A stretch of 64,000 bases of DNA from Plantago ovata (Eukaryota > Streptophyta > Magnoliopsida > Lamiales > Plantaginaceae), in contig CM051456.1 in the NCBI GenBank assembly GCA_028274465.1, positions 70,046,753-70,110,752 of the forward strand, in the 5' to 3' direction. Shown in pieces: positions 1 through 9,439 of this stretch. A program made the position numbers and the translations under genes. Position 1 is the stretch's first letter; each line of letters begins with the position of its first letter. Below the pieces are notes generated by a model. The model did not search any database, was not told the origin of the DNA, and saw only the letters and a program-made list of their open reading frames with translations.

Positions 1-261
1 CGAGTTGCACTTTCATGCATAATTAGAACTTGATGCTTAGAACGAGCATACTATCACCTGCTTTCTCATATATTGTTAAGTTAGAGATAAATTTGTTTTC
101 TGAAATTATATATAGTTAATTAGTTAAAGCTAGTTTAGTCCCTAGAGATCGACACTCGAGGTCATCTTACCTCTGCACTACGTGTTTTGTGTAGTTTTGA
201 GTTGCCCTTTGGCTTAAAACAAATTTATTTGATTGTTCGAGTCTGACAATCTCGTTCATCA
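1..261 (+). repeat. Ath-1 5' LTR, 3' part only (window edge)
   Basis: The end ...CTCGTTCATCA is followed after a few bases by the primer-binding site. The 261 bases match 12107-12367 with only a handful of differences. The start of the LTR lies outside the window. Confidence 0.85.
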
Positions 262-264
262 AAT

Positions 265-282
265 TGGCGCCGTTGCCGGGGA
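265..282 (+). other. Ath-1 primer-binding site (tRNA-Asp type)
   Basis: TGGCGCCGTTGCCGGGGA lies 3 bases after the LTR end. This is the primer site known from Athila-group elements, assigned to tRNA-Asp in that family. Confidence 0.85.
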
Positions 283-549
283 CTATACTCCTTTTTACTC
301 TTTAAGTTATTTATATTTTCAGCATTCAACTCCCCGAAGAATAAGCTCTTGGGTTTGCTCTCAGAAACTTCACTTTCTTACCCTATTTCTTTCCCCCCTA
401 TCTTTTCAGCAAATTCATCTAATCTGATCTTGGTTACCTTGCGTGCTTGCGCTCTTTGTGTTTTCCTTGCAAGTTTTTTGTTTTTCTTTTGTGGATTCTG
501 CTCCTTGGTTTCTTGTTTCCTCATGTGCAGAAACTAGTCCCATGAAAGG

Positions 550-1461
550 ATGAGTCTACGAGCTCCTTTGCCACGGTATGTGGAACCTCGAGGGCCTTGC
601 ATAACATTGGATGAAGATTGCAAGGATTATGACTTTGATCCTTCGTACTACTCCATTGTTTCCATGTTTTTGAGTTGTGATGATCCAAGAGAGTTCTTAG
701 ACACGTACGAGGAAGGTGTGTTGAGGATGCCTCGTGAGAATGTGGAGGGGGTTATTTTATCACATGAGCAGCTTTGTATAAGAGGATTTATAGGAGCCTT
801 GAGAGGGAGCGCTCGAGGATGGTTCAGAATCCCGCCGGAAAGATCATTGCACACTTGGGGTGAAATAACCAACAAGTTTCTGGAACATTGGGATTGAGAC
901 TCAGCTCCCGGGTCAAGGACATGGACGTCTCGCTTCAGTAGTCGGCCACCAGAAATCGACATTGCCAATGTAGCGGAATGTGTTGACGAATCTATTGATG
1001 AAGTCTCTTCAGTGCTTAGCTTGGATTCCACGTCCTTACTTGAGGATGTCGAGGTTGGTGGTCAAGAGGAAGTCGTGGAGGAGGTGATGACTGAATCCAT
1101 TGCTTCACTTGAGTCAGAAAGTGATGACTTGAGTTGTGTTGAGGCCGAGGAGCCAATCTCTGAAGATTTTGGTGTCTCTGAATCGATTGCTACAGACACT
1201 CTTGATCTTGACTCCTACGTTCTGGTCCATGCACCCACCTATGAGTTTCAAAGGAGTTTTGATCCACTTTTCTCTTTTTATTTTCCATTTGATTCCCTTA
1301 GTTATTTTTTAGATTTTGATTTTATTGATTTTGTTACTTTTAGTTTTCATGGAATCATGGACTCGATTGAGCAGCTAAGGAGAGGAGCCAAGGATGGTTC
1401 CCAAGATGCAAGGAGTAGTGAAACGGATGCACGAGATTCGTTCCCATTTGATAATGGGTAA
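550..1461 (+). pseudogene. Ath-1 gag remnant
   Basis: The ATG at 550 begins a protein resembling the N-terminal part of the plant retrotransposon gag domain. It shows a GFIGALRGSARGWF stretch and a TWGEITNKFLEHW stretch, the same layout as the Ath-2 gag (residues LFSFALGYEPRRWI and TWGQVVEEFLARF). The downstream part (about 1012-1461) is acidic and Glu/Ser-rich, like the C-terminal half of the Ath-2 gag. In function it would have been a capsid-forming protein. It is broken, with a small number of breaks, and is a fossil. Confidence 0.7.
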
Positions 1462-2596
1462 CCTTAGTGGAATTACTTGCATGTAGTTTAGTTTTATCGC
1501 TTTCTTGCATTGCATGCATATTTGTTTTGAGCATATCATTGTTTTTTATTTTTTGTTTAAGTATGTTTTTGGTGATAGAATAGGTTTTAAGATGATAATT
1601 TTACGTTTAGGGAGAAAAAAGGCGTCTCCAGGAGTCTGGAGGTGCCGGGCGAACCGCCCGGCAGCAACAGATCACCTGGGGCTTGCTGGAAGCCCCAGGC
1701 GAACCGCCCCCCGGGAAGTCCAGCAACCCGGGTGTCCGGATTTTCATCCGGATACCCAATTTTCTCCCCATATGTTAAAATTGTTGATCTTTTTATCTCT
1801 CTTATCACCCGTTTTGGTTTCTCACGAGTTTCTTTGAGTCATACAGGTTATAGATACAAGTTTAGCTCTCACCTTAAATCCACTTTCGACGTTCAGGACG
1901 AGCGACGACGTTCAGGTTTGGGGGGGAGGGTTATCGCTGGGTATTTTTATAATTTATTTTGCTTATGATAACTCGTGAACATGTACCTTTGTTTGCATTT
2001 GCACGTTTACCGCTTTCTTAGGATTTAGTTGCATTCATTCTAGTATAATTTTGCATGTTTTGTGTGGAGTTTATTGCCAAACTTTTTGAACTTTTTTATT
2101 GTGTAGATTGACTAGTTATGACCATTGACCATACATTGCATCTCTATGGGTTAGTTTGAGGTTTTTCTCGCTTGGCTTGTCACATTTGTATATGCACTTA
2201 GTTAAGCTTGGTAGTCTCGACATCACTAAGTGGTGTTTCCTCTACTGCGGTTCACGAAGGCCTTATTATAAAATGTTGCATGTTAGAGTCTTTTGGTTGT
2301 TTTCCCGTGTAATTATGTACCTAAGAGGCAACAAGTCTTCACCTTGATTTGAGATTTCTAAATGCCTAGGAAGGAGGTAGTGTGAGGAGAGTGTGATCCT
2401 TTGTTTGAAACCTATTCGTTTGGGGAGGGGGTTATACCTTTTGATATGACTTGTTTTTCGTTTTTTGAGTGATGTGAGTTTGTTTTTCTTCTTTTTCGTG
2501 AGTTTGTGCTCCAATCTATTCTTTCGAATAGGTTTGGGGAGGTAGTTTGTAATGTCAATGTTATTTTCTTTTCGTTGTGCTACTGCTGGCTATACA
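1462..2596 (+). other. Ath-1 non-coding internal region
   Basis: No coding frame is convincing here. It holds a GC-rich palindromic stretch (1643-1755), a G-run GGTTTGGGGGGGAGGG near 1915 that resembles the polypurine tract, and sequence shared with the non-coding 3' half of Ath-2 (compare 2100-2550 with 8180-8660). Confidence 0.6.
1643..1755 (+). repeat. GC-rich palindromic motif array (GGGCGAACCGCCC type)
   Basis: Two copies of a motif built on GGCGAACCGCC sit in AT-rich surroundings: GCCGGGCGAACCGCCCGGC at 1643 and CCAGGCGAACCGCCCC near 1697, each with self-complementary flanks. The same motif recurs upstream of LTR TATA boxes (3854, 5424, 9793, and more loosely 11089). Confidence 0.7.
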
Positions 2597-2765
2597 ACCA
2601 AAAAAAAAAGAAATCTGGAAAAAGAAAAAAAGATGGAAAAAGATAAAAAGGAAAAAAAAGAAAAAAAATATTCCAGAAACTTGGAAAAGAAAAAAGAAAA
2701 TAGAAAAGACCCAAAAAAAAAAGCAAATAAGGGTCCAAAGAAAGCCAAAAAGCAGTTTAACAAAG
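2597..2765 (+). repeat. Purine-rich (A/G) low-complexity tract
   Basis: A run of nearly pure A and G. It reads as Lys/Glu-rich peptide in several frames, so those frames are not taken as genes. A matching tract lies in Ath-2 at 8700-8845 at the equivalent position, so it is an inherited part of both elements. Confidence 0.8.
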
Positions 2766-3330
2766 TTTTGTTTCGTTTTTCAGCTTTTGTAATGTTCGTA
2801 ATCGAGTTGTAAATTCTGTCTTTTGTTTGTTTCGTGTCATCTGTTCTAGACCACCCTCGTCCTGCCATTCAGGAAGTGGTGATTAGTTTTTGACTTTGCT
2901 TGAGAGATGGGTAGAATAGGGGAGTGTTATCTTTTAGTAAACCCTCCTTCGTTTGATGAGAGCCAGTGTTGGTTCGACCTCTTTGAGGGAAATTCTTAAC
3001 TTGGTGAACAGTAGTAAGCCCTCAGTTTCATAGGCACGGGGCAACCATTCGTATTCTAACATGTTTCATTGCGTCGTCACTCACTAGGTCCAGGTTGAGA
3101 ATGTTACGAGAGACTATCCTGTTTAACATAGTGCATATGTGAATGTGTATGAGTTCAATCGAGGCATTTTTCAACCTATTTCCATGTTATGATTTGTATG
3201 GTCATTGTTCATAAGTTTTTGATAGATTCAATAGATTAGTTCATCTTGTTTGGCATGAGACTCCTCTTTGTGTGTTGCATTAGTTCTTGCATTAGAGTCT
3301 AGCTAGTTGCTTGAGGACAAGCAAAGGTTC
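2766..3330 (+). other. Ath-1 3' internal non-coding region
   Basis: No gene seen. The sequence (CCCTCCTTCGTTTGATGAGAGCC and onward) is repeated at 4717-5081 and in Ath-2 at 9037-9426, marking it as the conserved 3' untranslated part of this element group. Confidence 0.6.
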
Positions 3331-3343
3331 GGTTTGGGGAGTT
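3331..3343 (+). other. Polypurine tract before internal LTR
   Basis: GGTTTGGGGAGTT directly precedes the LTR start TGATGACAG. The same tract precedes the LTRs at 9440 and 10774. Confidence 0.8.
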
Positions 3344-4687
3344 TGATGACAGCGTTTTTTACACTGTCATTCGGTTCTTTTTCACATATTTAGCTATACT
3401 CTAGCTTGCATTTTAGTGAATTTTATTAGAATAGTGTCACGTTTCCCTTTTCTTTTGTTATTTTCAGGTTTTAGGTGAAAAACGCATTTTTGGATAGGAA
3501 TTATGGCGAAACCTTCAAGTTTTGGTGCAACAATATCACCCGTGGTGTGTCAAGGCGCTCAAAACCGTGCCCAAGGCCAAGGAGAACATGAAATATTCGA
3601 GATATCTTGTATGAGGCGGAAACAGTAGTTCATTCGGAGTTCGGATGAAGATTTTGGAGCCTTTGAAGTGAAATTCCATTTGCATAGTCTTAGTATTTTG
3701 GGCACCAGTGTTTCATACAATATTCGATTGGGATGAGGTTACAACCTACGCATAGATAACTCGAAGATCTATCCAACGGTGGGTCTTACGTTCTAATCTG
3801 AGTTCGTACGCGTCCGGAATCTCTGTTTGAACTTAGAAGAAACTTGCTTACCGTGGGAGGCGGTTCGCCCGGCACCCCGGGCGGTTCGCCCGATGTTGCG
3901 GCAGAACTTATATATATGTTTTCTATCTGCGTTTTTTCATATAACACATTCATATTTTGAGAGACCAAAACCCTAGAGATTGTTCTGGGTATTCTTAGCT
4001 GAGAGAAACTTTTCTTATCGATTTTGGAGCATAGCGTAGAGATTTGGACACCAATTCATCTCACCTTGCTTGTGAGTTTAAGCAATTCACCGGAGATTGA
4101 CAACCTTCGTTGGTAACTTGTATCTCACGATTTTCCTGCTTTTATTTATTCAATTCAACATGTTTTCATTGATTCTTGCTTTGATTATTATCGTTGATTG
4201 CAATTTACATATGAGTAGCTAAATCTAAGGTTGGTGATAGTATGTGAATTCATGGCTAGGGTTCTTAATTGTGCATGACTGTAGCTTCGCGCAAAATTTA
4301 CTTGTTAATTGTTTTCTTCTTTGATCTTTCTAAGCCATCTATATTCGTAAGTGTTAAACCTGGAGAAACACTAGGACAATTCAAGATCATCGATTTCTTT
4401 ATTACAATTCTTCAAGTACCTTCATGCATGATTATAACCCGACGCTTAGAACGATCATACTATTACTAACTTCCATCATATATTGATAAGAAAAATCTTT
4501 GCTAAGTCGTTTTCTGATTTTATAGTTTAAGTTTAAGTAGTTAAAGCTAGTTATAGTCCTTAGAGATCGACACTCGAGGTTATCTTTCTTCTACACTACG
4601 TTTTCGTTTTCGTTGTAGTTGCGAGTGGCCTTTGGCTAAAAAAAGAAATTTTATTTGATTGTTCGAGTCTGACAATCTCGTTCATCA
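3344..4687 (+). repeat. Athila-like LTR, internal copy (diverged)
   Basis: It runs from TGATGACAG to CTCGTTCATCA (1344 bp) and is preceded by a polypurine tract, so it was a 3' LTR. It is clearly more diverged from 1-261 and from 10774-12367 than those two are from each other. It runs straight into more internal-type sequence instead of a target duplication. Confidence 0.8.
3854..3916 (+). promoter_or_regulatory. LTR core promoter: GC palindromes plus TATA box
   Basis: Two GCGGTTCGCCC-type palindromic units (3854-3892) are followed by TATATATA at 3909-3916. The same order occurs in the Ath-2 and 10774 LTRs. Confidence 0.6.
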
Positions 4688-5081
4688 AATTTTATTTGAT
4701 TGTGTTGTCTATTAGGGAACCCTCCTTCGTTTGATGAGAGCCAGTATTGGTTCGACCTCTCTTGAGGGAAAGTCTCAACTTGGTGAACAGTAGTAAGTCC
4801 TCAGTTTCATACGCACGGGGCAACCATTTGTATTCTAACATGTTTCATTGCGTCGTCACTGACCAGGCCAAGGTAGAGAATGTTACGAGAGACTCTCTTG
4901 TTTAACAAAGTGCATATGTGAATATGTATAGGTTTAATCGAGACATTCTTCAACCTACTTCCATGTTATGATTTGTACGGTCTTTGTTCATAAGTATTTG
5001 GTAGATACAATCGATTATTTCTTCTTGTTTGGCATGAGACTCCTCTTTGTGTTGCATGTAGGTTGCATAGAGTCTAGCTAG
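4688..5081 (+). other. Second 3' internal fragment of an Athila-like element
   Basis: From about 4717 this matches 2941-3310. It stops at 5081, where Ath-2 is inserted, and resumes at 10732 with the polypurine tract and 3' LTR. No gene. Confidence 0.7.
5077..5081 (+). other. Target-site duplication of Ath-2, left copy (GCTAG)
   Basis: GCTAG here is repeated at 10732-10736, directly outside the two Ath-2 LTRs. Confidence 0.9.
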
Positions 5082-5423
5082 TGATGAATGTGTATTTTAC
5101 ACTTTCATTCGAGTCTTTTACACCTATTTTAGCTATCCTCTATGTTAATTTAGCTATATTTTAATGCATTTTATTAGAATAGTGTCAGGTTTCCCTTTAG
5201 ATTTTATTTTACAGGTTTTGGTTGAAATTCGAAGATTTCCGGGCAATTATATTGAAGTTGACAAGAAATTGGTGTTTCAGAAGCCTATTTGGAGTATCTG
5301 AAGGTTTCCGGATAGGATTTGAAGTCTAGGGGCCGAATCTGGAGGTTAGAAGACCACTAGAAGTCAGAAACCGAGTCCGAAAAGGGGAAGAAATCCAAAA
5401 ACGCGGAATTCCGCGAGAAATTG

Positions 5424-5526
5424 TCTGGGGCGAACCGCCCCAGACGTGGGGCGAACCGCCCCACACCGGGCGAACCGCCGGGTGTGTGGGGCGAACCGCC
5501 CCACAGTAATCCGAAGCCTATATATA
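5424..5526 (+). promoter_or_regulatory. Ath-2 5' LTR core promoter: GC hairpin array and TATA box
   Basis: Four units of the form GGGGCGAACCGCCCC / CCGGGCGAACCGCCGGG stand back to back (5424-5505), followed after about 14 bases by TATATATA (5519-5526). The tract is GC-rich inside an AT-rich LTR and each unit can pair with itself. Confidence 0.65.
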
Positions 5527-5980
5527 GTTGCTCAGTTTTGTCCGAAAATCATCTTTCCAGACCTACTTTCTCACCTCTCTCTATAGTTTTAGGTAGGAAC
5601 TTCCCGGGGCCTGTCCTGGGAGTTCCATAGCTTAGGGGACACTTTTTCATAGCGGATTGGAGTTTGTCGGATCGCAATTCTTCGGAGATTGACAACCTTC
5701 GGTAACTTGTATCTTACAGTTTAATCTACTTATTTTATATATCTTTCAATATGTTTTCTTCTATGATTTCTGTTGATTGCATGCCTATTATGAGTAGCTA
5801 AACTTATCGTTGGTGGTAGTATGTGAATTATTAACTAAGGGAAGATAATCATGCTAATGGCTATATCGCGCATTATACTCCGTGTCATTGCTTTATTTCG
5901 TTGATCAGGCACAGCCTAAATTCTCGTATGTTGTATTAATTATTATGCACAATTGGACACTTGTCGACCTGTGTGCGAGT

Positions 5981-6095
5981 TTATCTTCGTAGTGTTGAAT
6001 AATTACGGAACACAATAGGACAATAGTGATTGACTTGTCAGACTAGTTATCTTCGTAGTGCTTAATAATTGCAACAGGACACTAGATTGATTCAA
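5981..6095 (+). repeat. Short imperfect tandem repeat in Ath-2 LTR
   Basis: TTATCTTCGTAGTG followed by TTGAATAATT and a GGACA...TAG stretch occurs at 5981 and again at 6047 (period about 66 bp). The 3' LTR holds the same pair. Confidence 0.6.
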
Positions 6096-6383
6096 AGATC
6101 TCTATGCAAGACCGAGGAATTTATGCATGATTATCGACCCGTTATGCTAAGAAGGATCATACTATCACCAATCTCCATTATCTGTTGGAAAAACCCCTTG
6201 CTATATGTCTGCTGTTTTTATATTCTAAATTAGATTTGATAAAGCTAGTATAGTCCTGAGAGAACGACACTCGAGTCATTCTACTGCTACACTACGGTTT
6301 TCGTTGTAGTTGTGGATTGCCTTTGGCTAAATACAAATATTATTTGCTTGAATTTGGAGCACGACATCCGCGGTTCATCAAAT

Positions 6384-6400
6384 TGGCGCGTTGCCGGGGA
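6384..6400 (+). other. Ath-2 primer-binding site (tRNA-Asp type)
   Basis: TGGCGC..GTTGCCGGGGA lies 3 bases after the LTR end, matching the Athila-type site at 265. Confidence 0.8.
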
Positions 6401-6657
6401 ACTATACTCCTTTTTTCTGTTTAATTTGTTTATATTTTCAGCATTCAACCCCCAGAACGGCTCTTGGATTGTCTCTCAAAAATTTCACTTTCTTACCCTA
6501 TTTCTTTCCTCCTATCTTCTTCAGTAAATTCATCTAATCTGATCTTGGTTACCTTGCGTGTTTGTGCTCTCGGAATTTTTGGTGATATTGTGTTTGATTA
6601 CGCTAATAGAACTAATTTTTAGTTTTGAGTTGCTCTTACTACAGAAATACAGATATG

Positions 6658-7980
6658 ATGTCCATGCGCGCTCGCATGACACCCCAATTCTCGCAGGTGA
6701 GGAGAGGATCATCCATATACCTGGAAGACGAGTTAAGGAGGTATGAGGTGACCGAGTCCATGGTGAGGTACTTACCAAGGTACGAAGATGGAGTAGGGAT
6801 GGACCCATGGAGTTTCATTCGATCCTACGAGGAGGAAATAGAAAGAATTCCAGCAGAAGGGTTTACTAAGGACCAATTGTGGAGGAAACTATTTTCTTTT
6901 GCTCTTGGGTATGAGCCGAGGCGTTGGATTGCAAGGTTAGAACCAGGATCGCTGAAAACTTGGGGCCAAGTAGTAGAGGAGTTCTTGGCGCGGTTCATGC
7001 CTTATCATGAGACGATTGCCTTACGTGATAGGATCCAATATTTCGAGCAAGGAGAGTATGAGCAGTTTTGTGACGCCTACGAACGTTTTGAGATGTATAA
7101 ACGTGAGTGCCCCCATCACCGTTTCGAAGATGGGGAGTTGATTTGGTGCTTCGTTGGTGGACTTCGTGAAGAGGAACGACTTAGAGTGGATCAGTTGAGC
7201 GGAGGTCTGGGAGAATGTACGGTCGACGAGGCAGAAGAAGTCCTCCGTAAGTACGCCAGAGGTTCAACACAATCTGAAGAGGTCATACCAATTCACATCA
7301 CCGCAAAGGAAGTAGATCGAGGTGAAGCAGGAAACTCATCCGAGGAGTATTATGAAGCCGAAGAAATCAGTGAGGAAGATGCACATGCCGAGCAAGTTGA
7401 AGATGACCTTCGTATAGCAAAAGTTGTTGAAGAAGTTGAAGTAACTGAGCATCTTACGGAAGAATTCAGCTTGTTGAATTGTGCTGAAGTAGAAGAGGTT
7501 CGAGAACTTGAAGAGGAGAAAGGATTGGAAGGCGACGTCCCCCTGGAGGTGGGGGGCGAGTCGCCCAGCATGGGGGGAGAACCACCTCCCATGACCAGTG
7601 AGCTGGATGACCCCAGCTCCCCTGTTTCTCTACTCGCAGACGTTCGCATAAATCCAAAGCCACTTCCTTCTGTTACTACTGAGGTTCATAAGTACAAAGA
7701 GGTGATTCTACTCCTCCGAGGTGGAAAGCTTGACAAGCAAGATACACAGGAGCCACCACTAAACAAACACCTCGATGAAGTCAAAGTGAATGTCCTCCTA
7801 TTGATGAAGTCCTTATTGGATATGCCTGCAAAGCAAACCAGTCCATTCACCATGGTGAGATCTTTGAAGCTTCCTAGGTCTTTTTGCTACATCGGACCAA
7901 GAGAATGGCGGCCACCGTGGGGAGGTACTCTTGAGTCCATTCTTGAATACTCAGCCGACCGAGGCCAAACCGTTCGGTAA
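6658..7980 (+). CDS. Ath-2 gag-like capsid protein
   Basis: An open frame of 440 codons from the second of two adjacent ATGs (6655 and 6658); 6658 lines up with the Ath-1 gag start. About residues 40-200 resemble the plant retrotransposon gag domain: PWSFIRSYEEEIERIP, LFSFALGYEPRRWIARL, TWGQVVEEFLARFMP, and CDAYERFEMYKRECPHH before a GLREEERLRVDQL stretch. The second half is acidic and probably disordered, with a GEP/GES-rich patch encoded by a GC-rich motif. I see no zinc knuckle and no protease. It would build virus-like particles in the cytoplasm, with other enzymes supplied in trans. The gag family is reasonably sure; the function of the acidic tail is unknown. Confidence 0.75.
   Translation: MSMRARMTPQFSQVRRGSSIYLEDELRRYEVTESMVRYLPRYEDGVGMDPWSFIRSYEEEIERIPAEGFTKDQLWRKLFSFALGYEPRRWIARLEPGSLKTWGQVVEEFLARFMPYHETIALRDRIQYFEQGEYEQFCDAYERFEMYKRECPHHRFEDGELIWCFVGGLREEERLRVDQLSGGLGECTVDEAEEVLRKYARGSTQSEEVIPIHITAKEVDRGEAGNSSEEYYEAEEISEEDAHAEQVEDDLRIAKVVEEVEVTEHLTEEFSLLNCAEVEEVRELEEEKGLEGDVPLEVGGESPSMGGEPPPMTSELDDPSSPVSLLADVRINPKPLPSVTTEVHKYKEVILLLRGGKLDKQDTQEPPLNKHLDEVKVNVLLLMKSLLDMPAKQTSPFTMVRSLKLPRSFCYIGPREWRPPWGGTLESILEYSADRGQTVR
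7540..7591 (+). repeat. GC-rich palindromic motif inside the Ath-2 gag frame
   Basis: GGGGGGCGAGTCGCCC and a following GGGGGGAGAACCACCTCCC lie within the open frame and encode GGESP and GGEPPP. They are variants of the GGGCGAACCGCCC unit found beside the LTR TATA box. Confidence 0.6.
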
Positions 7981-8512
7981 CATCTAGTATCACTTTTTTA
8001 TTTACTCATTCTCTTTTGCTAGGGGCTAGCTTAAGTTTCATGAGGGGGATGGGCTGTGAACCATGATGTTAAGTATTGTTTGGCTTTGTGATGTCGAGTA
8101 CGGTATCTTGTTTTTTAATTGCATTTGCACGTTTACTGCTTTCCTAGGATAGTCTTGCATATTTTATATGGAGTTTATTGCCGAATTTTTTGAACTTTTT
8201 TATTGGGTAGATCAACTAACTATGACATTAATCGTATGCTTCATCTTTATGAATTTGTTTGAGGTTTTTCTCGCTTGGCTTGTCACATTTATGTATTGCA
8301 CTTAGTTAAGCATGGTAGTCTCGACATCACTTAGTGGTGTTTTCTCTACTGTGGTTCACGAAGGCCTTTATAATAGGATGATGCATGTTAGGGTCTTATG
8401 GTTGTTTTCCCGAGTAATTATGTACCTAAGAGGCAACAAGTCTTCACCATGCTTTGAGATTGCTAAATGCCTAGGAAGGAGGTAGTGTGAGGTTGTGTGA
8501 TCCTTTGTTTAT

Positions 8513-8534
8513 AACCTATTCCTCCGAATAGGTT
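8513..8534 (+). other. Perfect 9-bp hairpin with adjoining G-run
   Basis: AACCTATTC, loop CTCC, GAATAGGTT, then TGGGGAGGGGG. The final AGGTTTGGGGAG echoes the polypurine tract at 9427. Confidence 0.7.
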
Positions 8535-8625
8535 TGGGGAGGGGGTTACACCATCATAGACTTGTTTCTGTTTTTCATTTTCGTATCGTGAGTTTATTTT
8601 TCCTTTTCCGTAAGTTTTGTACTCC

Positions 8626-8647
8626 AACCTATTCTTTCGAATAGGTT
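8626..8647 (+). other. Second perfect 9-bp hairpin with adjoining G-run
   Basis: AACCTATTC, loop TTTC, GAATAGGTT, then TGGGGAAG. Same stem as 8513 with a different loop. A related site with a less complete stem lies in Ath-1 near 2512-2540. Confidence 0.7.
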
Positions 8648-8699
8648 TGGGGAAGTCGTGTGAGTCATTTTGTTTCTCTTTTTGTTATGCTACTGCTGG

Positions 8700-8845
8700 C
8701 TAAGAAAAAATTGAAAAAAAGAAAAGAAAAAATTCCAGGAAAAAAAGAGAAAAAGAAAAAGAAAAAATCCAGGAAAGAAAAAAAGAAAAAAAGAAAAGAC
8801 CCCAAAAAAGCAAAGAAGGGTCCAAAAAAGAAAGCAAAATAGCAG
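8700..8845 (+). repeat. Purine-rich low-complexity tract in Ath-2
   Basis: Nearly all A and G. Its Lys-rich (or, reversed, Phe-rich) frames are treated as artefacts. Counterpart of 2597-2765. Confidence 0.8.
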
Positions 8846-9426
8846 TTTAGCAAAGTGTTGAGTCTTTTCCATTTTTGTAATGTTCGTAATCGTGTTTTTT
8901 ATCTTTTACCTTTTTTGTCTTAAGTGTCATCTGTTCTAGACCACCCTCGTCCTGCCATTCAGGAAGTGGTGAATAACTTAAGACTTTACTTGAGAGATGG
9001 GTAGAATAGGGGAGTGTTGTCTTTTATAGGGAACCCTCCTTCGTTTGATGAGAGCCAGTACTGGTTCGACCTCTTTTGAGGAAAAGTCTTAACATGGTGG
9101 AACAGCAGTAAGTCCTCAGTTTCATAGGCACGGGACAGCCATTCGTATCTTAGCATGCTTCATTACGTCGTCACTGACTAGGTCCATGTAGAGAATATTA
9201 CGAGAGACTATCTTGTCTTGACATAAGTGCTTATGTGGATGTGTATAAGTCAATCGAGGTATTCTTCAACCTATATTCATGCTTTAATTTATATGGTTTT
9301 TGTTCATTTGTTTCTTGGTAAATTCAGTAGATTAGTTCATTTTATTTGGCATGAGACTCCATTTTGTGTCTTGCATGTTTTTTGCATTAGAGTCTAGCTT
9401 AGTTGCTTGAGGACAAGCAAATGTTC

Positions 9427-9439
9427 GGTTTGGGGAGTT
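9427..9439 (+). other. Ath-2 polypurine tract
   Basis: GGTTTGGGGAGTT directly before the 3' LTR. Confidence 0.88.

Larger units (their letters stand above)
5082..6380 (+). repeat. Ath-2 5' LTR
   Basis: TGATGAATGTG ... GCGGTTCATCA, 1299 bp, followed by the primer site. It matches 9440-10731. Confidence 0.92.
7981..9426 (+). other. Ath-2 non-coding 3' half
   Basis: About 1.45 kb without a plausible gene between gag and the polypurine tract, where an autonomous element would carry pol. It contains two perfect hairpins (8513-8534, 8626-8647), each followed by a polypurine-like G-run, and a purine-rich tract (8700-8845). Confidence 0.7.

Noticed and set aside
1505-1968. Open frames with GEPPG/ANRPPG words
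   Set aside because: They are translations of the GC-rich palindromic motif and flanking non-coding sequence; two overlapping frames are equally open and neither continues gag.
2552-2812. Lys/Glu-rich open frames, and Phe-rich frames on the other strand
   Set aside because: They arise from a purine-rich low-complexity tract inside Ath-1. The same artefact appears in Ath-2 at 8660-8872.
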